DNA of 64,000 bases from an uncultured Dorea sp. (GCA_910577685.1 CAJTOH010000003.1:24106-88105), one strand, 5' to 3'. Positions 51,938 through 60,261 are shown, counted from the stretch's first letter. Program-made: numbers and translations. The notes: generated by a model from the sequence alone, not told the origin.

Positions 51938-53541
51938 AGAAATATTTTAACTTTATCCGAAAAAGTATTATAAAGCACAAGGGTTTTCTGGCGCAGGGTT
52001 TGGGAATGATTTTAATTCTGACAATGCTGCAGGCAATCATACCTCTTGCGATGCGTAAAATGATTTCCGGGGTGGCAGTGCGGCAGTCCGCGTCATTTCT
52101 GGCAGTGTGCGTGCTTATGTACTGTGCGGTTCTCCTGCTCTATAATGGAATAGACGTAATCTGGACAAAATATCTGGACATGCTCGGCGGCAGGATTCTT
52201 CAGGAAGTGAGGGAAAAGCTCTATGCTGCGATCAGCAGAGGCGATTATGAAGAGCTGCTCTCAGTTGGAAAAGAGAAGATGAAAAATATATTGTACATGG
52301 ATACGCTGAGCGTCTATAGTTCCGTAGCCTGTTACGGGATTCAGATTGCGGTGAATACATTTCTGTTGCTCGTGTTCTTCGGCGTATCCGCAAGCGTGAA
52401 CTGGCGGCTTTCCATCGTACTTATGGCGGCTGCGGCCGTGGGGTTCGGGATATCCTTTCTCTCAAGGAAACCGATTGCCGATGCGTCCCGCCGGGTAAAT
52501 CTTAAGATGAAAGACGATAACCAAACGCTAAACGAATATATAGACCGGATGGAACTGACGAAGACGAATCATCTGGATGAATATTCGGTAGGGAAAATGA
52601 AGGAAAGCCTTCATAATTTTATCCGGACTTCTTTGAAGAGCGATACTGCGCTTGTTTTCCTGAAAAATATGATTTCACAGTTTCACCAGATTGTTTCCTT
52701 TGCGATCGCGGCATTTTTGTCTATGACGGCAGGGGAATCTTCGGCGGCGGACCTTGTATTCTATCTATGCGTTGTGGATCTGATTCTTACCGCAAGCCAG
52801 AATATTGAGTCGCTTGTGTATTCGCTTATTAAGCTCCTTCCTGCATACGAAAATATTGACCGTATCTTAGAGATGGACCAACCGGATACAGGGGAGAAAA
52901 TCGGCCGGATTCGGGAGATTGAGTTTAGAGATGTGGGGTTTGCCTACCGCGGAACGAAGCAGAAGGTTCTCTCGGGCAAGAATTACAGATTTCAGCAGGG
53001 AGATATCGTCCGGATTTCCGGCGCTAACGGAAGCGGCAAGTCTACTTTTGTGAAGCTTCTGACCGGGCTTCTTAGGCCTACGGAGGGCGAGATTCTTCTG
53101 AACGGAATTCCGGGCGGGGAAGTATCGCCGGATTCTCTGAAAAACGAGATCTTATATATCAGTCAGGATGAGATATTCCTGAACGGTACGGTTCACAGCT
53201 ATTTGGAAGCGATGCTGAATCGTCCGGTCAGTGAAGAAGAACTGCGCCGTGTCCGTGAGGAGGTGCAGTTAGACGCTTCGGTAACAGAGATTGCAGGCTG
53301 CGGGTTGTCCATGTCGGGAGGTCAGCGCAAAAAGGTTCTGATGATGCGGCTCCTTCTCGGTTCACAGAATGTGTCTGTCTTGATTTTGGACGAGCTTGAG
53401 GCGGGGCTGGATGTAGATGCAAAAGCGCATCTGACCCGCCTCAAGAAGAATTTGGTGGAAAAGCGGAAGGATGCGGTTATATTTATTATCAGCCATGCAG
53501 AGCATGAGGATATACCGTTTACGAAACAGATTGAATTATAA
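51934..53541 (+). CDS. ABC exporter (fused permease-ATPase)
   Basis: 535 aa half-transporter. Residues 1-310 hold about six membrane helices of an exporter-type domain, and 320-535 the ATPase: Walker A SGANGSGKST, signature LSMSGGQRKK, Walker B SVLILDELEAGLD and switch ISHAEH. The D-loop region has LEAG where most have PTAG, while the catalytic Glu is present. It probably works as a homodimer. Substrate unknown; the coupled hydrolase is the only clue. The GTG at 51934 is preferred over the frame from 51907. Confidence 0.88.
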   Translation: MKKYFNFIRKSIIKHKGFLAQGLGMILILTMLQAIIPLAMRKMISGVAVRQSASFLAVCVLMYCAVLLLYNGIDVIWTKYLDMLGGRILQEVREKLYAAISRGDYEELLSVGKEKMKNILYMDTLSVYSSVACYGIQIAVNTFLLLVFFGVSASVNWRLSIVLMAAAAVGFGISFLSRKPIADASRRVNLKMKDDNQTLNEYIDRMELTKTNHLDEYSVGKMKESLHNFIRTSLKSDTALVFLKNMISQFHQIVSFAIAAFLSMTAGESSAADLVFYLCVVDLILTASQNIESLVYSLIKLLPAYENIDRILEMDQPDTGEKIGRIREIEFRDVGFAYRGTKQKVLSGKNYRFQQGDIVRISGANGSGKSTFVKLLTGLLRPTEGEILLNGIPGGEVSPDSLKNEILYISQDEIFLNGTVHSYLEAMLNRPVSEEELRRVREEVQLDASVTEIAGCGLSMSGGQRKKVLMMRLLLGSQNVSVLILDELEAGLDVDAKAHLTRLKKNLVEKRKDAVIFIISHAEHEDIPFTKQIEL

Positions 53542-53641
53542 ATACAAAGAAGTAACCTGTGGAAAGGGGAGTCGGATAAAGACAGTAGCCCATAAGGAAA
53601 CATCACAAAACTTATGACTTAAGCCAGATAAACGGAAAAAT

Positions 53642-53685
53642 AAAAAATGCTATGCAAAAGGTTCGCCGATTGCATAGCATTTTTT
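53642..53685. terminator. Bidirectional terminator after the ABC exporter
   Basis: Perfect 16-bp stem AAAAAATGCTATGCAA / TTGCATAGCATTTTTT with a 12-nt loop. A and T runs in the stem let it work in both directions. Confidence 0.88.
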
Positions 53686-54012
53686 ATTTGTGCTATTCTT
53701 AGTAATGATAGGATTAATGACGGAGCAGTCAAACCCCTTATCACGGAGGAAGCACAGGAGCGGGATGTGGCAGATCCCAGTGGACTCAAGGAAGCATCGG
53801 CTTCCGAGAGAATACATCTCTTGGACTTCCTTTATTTTTGTGACGGCAAGCTCACGGGACTGGGGATCAGAGTGAATGATCTTAAATGGTTTTCCGGCGA
53901 GAATGCCATTGGGGAGCATGACGGACATCCATGTGAAGTCTGCCCCGACATCAAGCACGACTGAGAGGTAGGGGATGCTTTCAAGCATCCGAAGTACTTG
54001 TTGGTATTTCAT
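53680..54012 (-). mobile_element. IS110-family transposase, N-terminal remnant
   Basis: The minus-strand frame from ATG 54012 reads MKYQQVLRMLESIPYLSVVL, DVGADFTWMSVML (first catalytic Asp of the DEDD domain), then FLESTGICHIPLLCFLRDKG and INPIITKNSTN, typical of IS110 transposases. It breaks off after about 105 residues, where it joins the exporter terminator at about 53690, so the rest of the enzyme is lost. An in-frame extension upstream (to 54099) is not conserved. Confidence 0.75.
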
Positions 54013-54366
54013 AGTTTTATCCTTTCTGGCAGGTATCCAATTCCAGGGGGCGGATACACAACCTAGCGGCTTATACAGGTATAGCCTGGGGCTTCCCAAC
54101 CAGCCAAAACATAAATCACCATCGAATGGATTGACAGACTTTCAAAGAGGTTTCACCAACTACAAGGCTGGTTCCCAAGGAGAAAACGTCAATGATCCTG
54201 CCTTCAGTGATTATACATCAATATTTTGTCTGGTGCATTAAGGAAACCTCAGACATGATAAATAATGTTGCCTTATAACTTCTGATGGAGGGGGGAACTC
54301 CTCCTTCCGTTATATCTATATAGATTTATTAGATTGGACTTTGTAACTATTAACCAGTAGTCATTC
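54013..54366 (-). other. Noncoding flank upstream of the IS110 remnant
   Basis: About 350 bp with no supported gene. In IS110 elements, the long noncoding end before the transposase can encode the bridge RNA that guides insertion. The segment on the minus strand before 54012 is in the right place for this, but I cannot confirm its structure. A G-rich/CTCC hairpin lies near 54285-54310. Confidence 0.35.
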
Positions 54367-54585
54367 TTGACTGACTATATCTGTCATAAGCTGGAACTGG
54401 CGGGAGGGAGCCGCAGCATTTTGGAAGGAGGAGCGATAAGCGCAATCCACGGTTATAGCGAGGGGAATGCAAGAAAGATCGATAACCTGATGACGGATGC
54501 GCTGACGATAGGAGCCCAGCAGGAACAGCACTGTATCAATGCGGAGATCATTATGGCGGCAGCAAACAATCAGGCACTGGCATGA
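54367..54585 (+). pseudogene. C-terminal fragment of an ExeA/IstB-like transposition ATPase
   Basis: 72 codons ending at 54585 read YICHKLELAGGSRSILEGGA and then ISAIHGYSEGNARKIDNLMT, the C-terminal lid region of AAA ATPases found in transposable elements. No P-loop half is present upstream. The neighbouring minus-strand DUF6431 remnant belongs to the same kind of element. Confidence 0.6.
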
Positions 54586-54746
54586 GAGTGATAGGAGAGT
54601 TTGAATAAAATGGCGGTGAGATCGTGACTTGGAGATGCGATTTTGCTACCATTTCCCTTCGGAAGGACAAAACAATGTGTCGTTAGTGGCACCCAGAATC
54701 TGCCGTTCAACACCATACCCATGGCGTGTGGCCAGTAGAAAACGGT

Positions 54747-55266
54747 TCATGGGCCAAAGACCTGCTGGTAGTAAGGCACCGGATTTTTATGGGACTGTAG
54801 GAAGGACTTCGCAAAACAGCGGACAAAAGCAGAGGCAAAATCCGAATAACCAGGCCGTATGAGCAGGGCTTTCAGGAAGGAAATGTCGGATGTCTCCATA
54901 GAGGGAATGATACCGAGCCACTCCTGTTTCTGAACCCGGAAAAGCTCCAGCCAGCGGCGCAGCTGGGAAAGGGTGATGGAGAAACGTTCACAGAGTTTCT
55001 CTACTGTGGAGAGATGTAGGAAATACTCCGCCAGGACACGTAGGATGAAGAACAGGTCGTAGCCGGAGTAGGGGATGATGAAGTCCGGGAGGATGTCAAT
55101 GGGTATGGCCGCAGGAACAGATGAGCCGCATGATACAGAGACTGTGGCGGACAGGGGCACCGTTTATGAAGTCCATCAGGGGGCGGTCATAATAGACATG
55201 GATCTGGCAGGCCCCCTTTACTCCACAGCAGGGGCAGGTCTGCAACCCAGGGCAGAATCCGGCCAT
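54747..55266 (-). pseudogene. DUF6431-type mobile-element protein, frameshifted
   Basis: The first minus-strand frame from about 55266 contains a zinc-finger-like part (CPCCGVKGACQIHVYYDRPL; CSCGHTH). At about 55110 a one-base shift is needed to continue with ILPDFIIPYSGYDLFFILRV and LHLSTVEKLCERFSITLSQL (HTH-like), ending at 54747. Such DUF6431 proteins accompany ExeA-type transposition genes in Firmicutes. The gene is broken. Confidence 0.6.
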
Positions 55267-55415
55267 GAAGGAGTCGAACAGAGCTTTTGATGAAGTTTTT
55301 TATATGAATCAGCTTGCAAAACAGGGAATTTTCTCTTATCATAATGTATATCGGTGGTGCTGGGGCCTCATAAGTGGGACATGATCCCGTATATGGCAGG
55401 CACACTGGTATGTGA

Positions 55416-55458
55416 GAGAAAGAACGAACTGTTGGAAGGGCTGTTCTTTCTCTTTTTT
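55416..55458 (+). terminator. Terminator-like hairpin in the element remains
   Basis: GAGAAAGAAC, 17-nt loop, GTTCTTTCTC, then TTTTTT. No intact gene lies just upstream; the interval 55267-55608 otherwise has no supported gene. Confidence 0.6.
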
Positions 55459-55608
55459 CGTTCTCCAAAAACTATATCGGAATGGCATGGGATGGTCAAG
55501 AGGAAAATGTGCCGTTTTTTACGGCACGCTCTTATAGACAGTATTTAAAACCTGAGATTTTAATTTGACGTTTTTGTGCGGGAAATAGGAACTTTAGTTT
55601 GCTGGGTG

Positions 55609-55830
55609 ACAACTTATGGTGCCAATGTAAAAGCATTGGCTGTGTCTCTTTACAGTGAAGGAGTCATGTCCAACGACCGGATTGCCTTTTTTTTGAATGC
55701 TGCAAGTAATGGAGAGCTGGAATTATCAGAAGGAAGTGTCTATAGCTTCTGCAGGAATTTTGCCCAATCTTTAGAAAAGAGCATCTCAAATTTGAAAAAC
55801 GAACTGTTGAATCCACCGGCTATATTTTAG
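55609..55830 (+). mobile_element. IS66-family transposase internal fragment
   Basis: The frame reads TYGANVKALAVSLYSEGVMS, NDRIAFFLNAASNGELELSE and GSVYSFCRNFAQSLEKSISN, the conserved middle of IS66 TnpC transposases. Both ends are missing and the sequence runs into LNPPAIF and a stop. No terminal repeats were recognised. Confidence 0.7.
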
Positions 55831-55878
55831 CCGGTGTTAAACCTGTGGAAATAATTAATAGGCTGAACTGTTACTGCC

Positions 55879-55989
55879 GGGCATGAAAATAGCAAAACAA
55901 CTATGGACATCTATGCAAAAGTGAAGTATAATAAGCCAGAGAAACTTTTTGCTGTGGTGAACGGGGCATTTCATCAGGCATTTTTGTAA
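55879..55989 (+). mobile_element. Tyrosine recombinase (integrase) C-terminal tail
   Basis: The frame GHENSKTTMDIYAKVKYNKP followed by EKLFAVVNGAFHQAFL and a stop at 55987 matches the end of phage/ICE-type integrases; the catalytic Tyr region is TTMDIYAKV. Only the last 36 codons remain. It suggests the island was once attached to an integrative element. Confidence 0.6.
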
Positions 55990-56170
55990 AAAAATGCACC
56001 AATTTGTTGGGTTAAGGGATAGGACAACCAGCGGGGAGAAGTTCAAAAAAGCCCGTAAAATCAAGGGAGAACGGCGCTAAGAGAATTTTAGTACGGTCTC
56101 AAAGTGGCTCGTCGCGCTCCGTAGTTCAGTAAGAGATAGGAAGAACAATTATACAGATGCAAGAATATGG

Positions 56171-56198
56171 ACTCCGCAGGTTTTCCTGCGGAGTTTTT
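56171..56198 (+). terminator. Terminator before the antitoxin gene
   Basis: Perfect 10-bp stem ACTCCGCAGG/CCTGCGGAGT with loop TTTT and TTTT after. It isolates the next module from the recombinase tail. The rest of 55990-56265 has no supported gene. Confidence 0.85.
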
Positions 56199-56265
56199 AA
56201 CTTAACTTTTCAGGAAATTAGGGGTATAATAAATTTAATATAATATGAACTATGGAGGTGCAGTT

Positions 56266-56445
56266 ATGTGTGATGTTAAAAAATATGAAAAAATCTATGA
56301 AGATATACAAAAACTGCAGCCGGAAGACACTTTACAGCTTGTACTGGAGGCTGAAACAGAAGAACAAAGAAATTTTTATGAAATGGTTGGTGATTTTCTT
56401 CTGCAAAAGAAGCAGAGGCAGGTAATCGAAAGGAATCTCTTTTAG
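56266..56445 (+). CDS. Putative zeta-type antitoxin, 59 aa
   Basis: Small charged protein (MCDVKKYEKIYEDIQKLQPE ...) starting 9 nt after GGAGG; an upstream ATG at 56245 lacks that spacing. It contacts the following toxin-like gene with a one-base overlap (TAGTG). Small helical proteins directly upstream of such zeta toxins act as antitoxins. The name is inferred from position. Confidence 0.6.
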   Translation: MCDVKKYEKIYEDIQKLQPEDTLQLVLEAETEEQRNFYEMVGDFLLQKKQRQVIERNLF

Positions 56446-56849
56446 TGAAAAAATATATAATTGCCAGATATTTTGATGAGGGTATCACATTTAACCAGGA
56501 GACTACATTATGTGGCAAATCCATTTTAAGCAATATAGCAAAAGCAAAGAAAAGAGGATATTTTATCGAACTGCATTATATCGGGGTTGGGAATGCAGAT
56601 ATTGCAAAAGAAAGAGTAGCTATGCGTATAAAACAGGGCGGTCATGGTATTGCAGAGCAGGATATAGAAAGAAGATTTTTTGAGACATTTGATAATTTGA
56701 AAAAGGTTTTGCCGGAAAGCAATTTGGCAGTATTCTATGATAACACAATAGAATTTCGTAGGTTTGCAATATATAAGAATGGAAATCCGGTCAGGGCTTC
56801 GCATATTGTGCCGACGTGGTATGAAAAATTTGTGGCAGATATGGAGTAA
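56445..56849 (+). pseudogene. Zeta-toxin-like protein lacking the P-loop
   Basis: 134 aa. It begins MKKYIIA and runs directly into RYFDEGITFNQETTLCGKSI, then AKAKKRGYFIELHYIGVGNA and RVAMRIKQGGHGIAEQDIER, the middle and C-terminal part of zeta-type kinases. Normal members have IIAGVNGAGKS-type Walker A and about 60 more residues between these two pieces. The reading frame is intact, so an in-frame deletion is likely and the product should be unable to bind ATP normally. It could be an inactive remnant. Confidence 0.6.
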
Positions 56850-56950
56850 GTAACTTACAAATGTATAAATAATGTTGAAAAATCGGGATTCTAACTTCAG
56901 TAAGAGTTAATCATACGTTTCAGAACGTACAATTTCAGAAAGATTTTCGA

Positions 56951-56981
56951 CTCCTCAAGACTTCGGTTTTGGGGAGTTTTT
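56951..56981 (+). terminator. Terminator after the zeta-like gene
   Basis: CTCCTCAA, loop GACTTCGGTT, TTGGGGAG, then TTTTTGTTG. Confidence 0.7.
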
Positions 56982-57045
56982 GTTGTGTATTTTATTAGAG
57001 GATAATGGTATAATCTATATAGATTTATATTTTTGCTATTGTAAC

Positions 57046-57071
57046 CGATTTTCCTGAGGCTAGGAAAATCG
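57046..57071 (+). promoter_or_regulatory. First leader hairpin of the HipA-like module
   Basis: Perfect 10-bp inverted repeat CGATTTTCCT / AGGAAAATCG with loop GAGGCT. No T-run follows. A -10-like TATAAT lies upstream at 57009-57014 without a clear -35. Confidence 0.65.
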
Positions 57072-57084
57072 TTGAATGAGCAAT

Positions 57085-57119
57085 ACTCTTTTGTGTCAAC
57101 AGTGCTGACACAAAAGAGT
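57085..57119 (+). promoter_or_regulatory. Second leader hairpin, 14-bp perfect inverted repeat
   Basis: ACTCTTTTGTGTCA (57085-57098) pairs perfectly with 57106-57119 around loop ACAGTGC. It ends 18 bp before the kinase start, next to the ribosome site, so it may be an operator or may control translation. Confidence 0.7.
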
Positions 57120-57137
57120 TAGAGATGAGGTGACAGT

Positions 57138-57968
57138 GTGCAGGATATTATTTGTGAATTACAGGATATGAGACATCTGGATTGGGCGACAAGAAAAATG
57201 TCGCCTGGAACCCCGGGATGTTTTTTGAAAGCATATGAAGAAGTGAGTGGTAAAAGGTTATATTATAAACTTTCTAACTACGATAGTTACCGAGGAGTAT
57301 TTGGGCATGAATGTGTAAATGAATTGATTGTAAGCCGAGTAATGGATGTTTTGGGAATTCCGCACGTGGAATACAAATTGATACATGCACAAATCATCAT
57401 AGAGGGTAAAGAACAGGAAACATGGATTTCTGTTTCGGAAAACTTCCGTAAGGACAATGAAGAAAAGCTGGCATATGATTTATATTATGATTTACAAAAA
57501 GAAGGAAAGGAATCTCCGTTGGAGTTTGCAATAAGAAATGGTTGGGAATTATATATGTATCAGATGTTTTGCATTGATTATTTAATTGCCAATAGAGATC
57601 GTCATGGAAGTAATCTGGAAGTTTTGAGAAATGATGAAGAAGACAGCGTAAGAATGGCACCATTGTTTGATCAGGGAGTGTCGTTGTTGTTTTCAACATA
57701 TGGTGATGAAAAACTTCTGAAAGAAGCAGATGTGATGAAAGATTTTCCGGTTAATAACTATATTGGAGCAAAATCCTTAGAATATAATTTATCATTGATA
57801 CCAAAAGGATATGAGTTACAGATTCAAGAATTAAAAATAGAAGATCGAGAGTATATTGTTAGAGATATCGATAATATTTTGTCAGAGGTTCATATGAACA
57901 AAATTTGGGAGATGATTTGGAAAAGGTGGTGTTATTTTGAGCAGATATGCAATCAAAAGAAACAATAA
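57138..57968 (+). CDS. HipA-like protein kinase
   Basis: 276 aa. The C-terminal HipA fold is recognisable: catalytic loop DYLIANRDRHGSNLEVL (Asp154, Asn159) and metal-binding Asp178 in APLFDQG, with a probable ATP-contacting Lys44 in YYKLS. It lacks the first HipA N-terminal subdomain. HipA toxins phosphorylate tRNA synthetases or other proteins; the target here is unknown. The GTG start follows GATGAGGTG. It overlaps the next gene by 32 bp and is preceded by two hairpins; no HTH antitoxin is next to it. Confidence 0.72.
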   Translation: MQDIICELQDMRHLDWATRKMSPGTPGCFLKAYEEVSGKRLYYKLSNYDSYRGVFGHECVNELIVSRVMDVLGIPHVEYKLIHAQIIIEGKEQETWISVSENFRKDNEEKLAYDLYYDLQKEGKESPLEFAIRNGWELYMYQMFCIDYLIANRDRHGSNLEVLRNDEEDSVRMAPLFDQGVSLLFSTYGDEKLLKEADVMKDFPVNNYIGAKSLEYNLSLIPKGYELQIQELKIEDREYIVRDIDNILSEVHMNKIWEMIWKRWCYFEQICNQKKQ

Positions 57969-58272
57969 AAATAAAATTGTCGGAATATTAAACTATGATG
58001 AGAGAACAAAGAAATACACAATTGATATTCCGGAGAATGTTACTTCTACGGAAGCTCCGTTTATGATGTCGTTATTTTTGAAGAAGGGTATTCGCTCCAT
58101 AGATTCTGATTGGAGTATGCGTTGGGTACAAAGCAGAATTATTCCAAGCAGCAGGCAGAATATTGGAGAAATCCTTCGGGTAAATGGGATGCGCTCATAT
58201 GACGAACACAAACTACTATTAAAAAATGAGGGCAGGAGTTGTCAGGATGAATTCTATATTGAGCATATGTAG
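57937..58272 (+). CDS. Small partner protein of the HipA-like kinase
   Basis: 111 aa, TTG start inside the kinase gene. Sequence GILNYDERTKKYTIDIPEN, SMRWVQSRIIPSSRQNIGEI and GRSCQDEFYIEHM is well structured and looks conserved, but I recognise no named family. Its overlap with the kinase and shared composition suggest a two-protein complex, for example an antitoxin or the missing N-terminal subdomain of HipA in split form. That role is inference. Confidence 0.65.
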   Translation: MSRYAIKRNNKNKIVGILNYDERTKKYTIDIPENVTSTEAPFMMSLFLKKGIRSIDSDWSMRWVQSRIIPSSRQNIGEILRVNGMRSYDEHKLLLKNEGRSCQDEFYIEHM

Positions 58273-58392
58273 TTTCGAGGTGTGGTGAGGAGTAATGAAA
58301 AGTACTGCGTTTGTAATGTGTTTGCAACACCGCAATCCAAGAATCCAGTAAAATCAAGCATTTCCAGTTCTCAAAACGTTAATTTCAGTTAC
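58273..58392 (+). repeat. Intergenic direct repeat, copy 1
   Basis: 120-bp segment beginning near GGTGTGGTGAGGAGTAATGA and ending CGTTAATTTCAGTTAC. It recurs 644 bp downstream at 58917-59025 with about 90% identity; this copy has 11 extra bases (GTAATGTGTTT). Between it and the next gene, 58396-58467 is open (FDTWDLSSLSHEEFSWKQAR) and may be another short remnant. Confidence 0.85.
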
Positions 58393-58499
58393 ATTTGATA
58401 CATGGGATTTAAGTTCTTTATCTCATGAGGAGTTTTCTTGGAAGCAGGCAAGAGAAGGACTTGCGTAATGATACCTGCGACTTTTTTGGAGAATGTCAT

Positions 58500-58874
58500 A
58501 TGGATTCGATTAGTAAGCAAAAGAAGTATCTTTCTGAAAATCTGATTGTTGAAAATTTGAGAATGTATGGATTAAATCAGGAAGATATTAAAGAATTTTT
58601 ACAAGCAAAAAGTGGAAGCGTGCTTGCAGAATATCTGAATAATAAAGCATGGAATGATGATAGCAATAATGATACAAAAGTTTTTTTGGTTAGAGATAAG
58701 AGAGCACGAAAGATTGCATACTACTATGCTCTTAATTGCGGAATCTTATATAAAGAATTAAAAACTATAAAAATGTTGTTTGTAGAACGTGAATGTGTAG
58801 AAAAATTAGTAAAAGCGATAAAACAGAATAATTTAGATGGATTAATTAAGACAAAGGACAATAATATCTACTAA
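58500..58874 (+). CDS. Possible truncated GNAT-type acetyltransferase, 124 aa
   Basis: ATG 58500 with GGAG upstream. The segment TKVFLVRDKRARKIAYYYAL then NCGILYKEL resembles the N-terminal half of acetyltransferase toxins in Clostridia, where a strand ends in YYALxxG. The C-terminal half with the acetyl-CoA site is not present; the chain ends KTKDNNIY. Identification is weak. It lies between the two copies of the intergenic repeat. Confidence 0.4.
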   Translation: MDSISKQKKYLSENLIVENLRMYGLNQEDIKEFLQAKSGSVLAEYLNNKAWNDDSNNDTKVFLVRDKRARKIAYYYALNCGILYKELKTIKMLFVERECVEKLVKAIKQNNLDGLIKTKDNNIY

Positions 58875-58916
58875 GTTAGGGTAAAGCAAGAGTTTGATAT
58901 ATAGTTTATAGCTAGG

Positions 58917-59025
58917 TTTTGTGGTGTGGTGAGGAGTAATGAGAAGTCCTGCGTTTGCAACATCACAATCCAAGAATCCAGTAAAATCAAGCGTTCTCAG
59001 TTACCAAAACGTTAATTTCAGTTAC
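58917..59025 (+). repeat. Intergenic direct repeat, copy 2
   Basis: 109 bp aligned with 58273-58392, including CAATCCAAGAATCCAGTAAA and the end CGTTAATTTCAGTTAC. Followed by GCAAGAGATAATCAG, similar to the sequence after TTCAGTAAGAG at 56125 and 56896. The interval to the next gene (59026-59205) also holds a minus-strand open stretch of uncertain meaning. Confidence 0.85.
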
Positions 59026-59205
59026 GCAAGAGATAATCAGCTGTTCAAAAATTATCCGGCTCTGTAAACACCGCACTAAAGCATTTGTCGTGAGCAGACC
59101 AAGTGCTGTATTTTGCATCCCTCAGTGCAAGAATAAGCATAATGTTTACAAAAGCAGAGCGAGAAAAAATAATCCCGATAAGGAATGATTGGAGGATGAT
59201 ACATA

Positions 59206-60261
59206 ATGGCTGAGAACAAAAATACAAAATTACAGATCCGCAACAGCACTGTGGACTTTCTTGTATTTACAAAGGATGCCCATGAAGATGGCATTGAAGT
59301 CCGTGTGCAGAATCACGATGTATGGTTAACACAAAAAGCGATTGGTCAGCTTTTCGATGTAGACAGAAGCGTTGTCACAAAACATTTGAAAAATATCTAT
59401 GAAAGCGGCGAATTATCTGAGAATTCAACTTGTGCAAATTTTGCACAAGTTGCGGATAACGGAAAAACCTATCAGTATAAGTTTTATTCGCTATCTGCCA
59501 TAATTTCCGCTGGCTACCGTGTCAATTCTGGCAGGGCAACACAGTTTCGACAATGGGCAACGAAAGTGCTGGATACCTTTGCGAAGCAAGGGTATGTTTT
59601 GGATAAGAGCAGATTGATTAACGGTCAAATCTTCGACGAGGATTATTTTGACCACTTAATTTCTGAGATACAGGAGATTCGAGCTAGTGAGCGCCGTTTC
59701 TATCAAAAAATTACAGACATCTATGCTACTGCTGTTGATTATTCCCTTGACAGCCAAATCACGAAAGATTTTTTTGCGACAGTACAGAATAAAATGCACT
59801 ATGCCGTTCACGGAAATACCGTAGTGGAGGTCATTGTAGCAAGAGCGAACCACACAAAAGAACATATGGGGTTGACTTCATGGCGTAATGCACCCGATGG
59901 AAAAATTGTCAAAGCGGATGTGTCAATTGCAAAGAATTACTTATCTAAGGGCGAAATACAGGAGCTTAACGAGATTGTCACGATGTATCTGGACTACGCT
60001 ACAAGACAAGCCAGACGGCATATCCCCATGACGATGGCAGATTGGGCTTCCAAACTGGATGCGTTCCTGCAATTCAATGATGCGGAAGTCTTGCAAAACA
60101 AGAGTAAAGTCACAGCCGCAATCGCAAAAGCCTTTGCGGAAAGTGAATTTGAACAGTACCGTGTGATACAAGACCGCTTATATCAAAGTGATTTTGATCG
60201 GCTCGTAGCCAGCGCTGAGAAAAAAATGACTAACGACAGAAAAATCCCGTTAGCAAGCTGA
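59206..60261 (+). CDS. RhuM-family protein
   Basis: 351 aa. N-terminal HTH-like part (VWLTQKAIGQLFDVDRSVVT KHLKN), the conserved NSGRATQFRQWATKVLDTFA (written here across YRVNSG and the following), and a C-terminal DUF-type helical region. RhuM proteins are widespread in mobile islands, named after a Salmonella island gene, and their function is unresolved, perhaps linked to phage defence or toxin-antitoxin systems. AGGAATGATTGGAGGATG precedes the ATG. The last codons (RKIPLAS) meet a convergent broken gene, so the natural C-terminus may be altered. Confidence 0.85.
   Translation: MAENKNTKLQIRNSTVDFLVFTKDAHEDGIEVRVQNHDVWLTQKAIGQLFDVDRSVVTKHLKNIYESGELSENSTCANFAQVADNGKTYQYKFYSLSAIISAGYRVNSGRATQFRQWATKVLDTFAKQGYVLDKSRLINGQIFDEDYFDHLISEIQEIRASERRFYQKITDIYATAVDYSLDSQITKDFFATVQNKMHYAVHGNTVVEVIVARANHTKEHMGLTSWRNAPDGKIVKADVSIAKNYLSKGEIQELNEIVTMYLDYATRQARRHIPMTMADWASKLDAFLQFNDAEVLQNKSKVTAAIAKAFAESEFEQYRVIQDRLYQSDFDRLVASAEKKMTNDRKIPLAS

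Noticed and set aside
54629..54862. Plus-strand 77-codon frame in the element remains
   Set aside because: Overlaps the DUF6431 remnant on the other strand and has no recognisable motif.
59045..59227. Minus-strand frame ending DKCFSAVFTEPDNF
   Set aside because: The tail looks protein-like, but it overlaps the RhuM start, has no ribosome site and no recognised family; at most a remnant.
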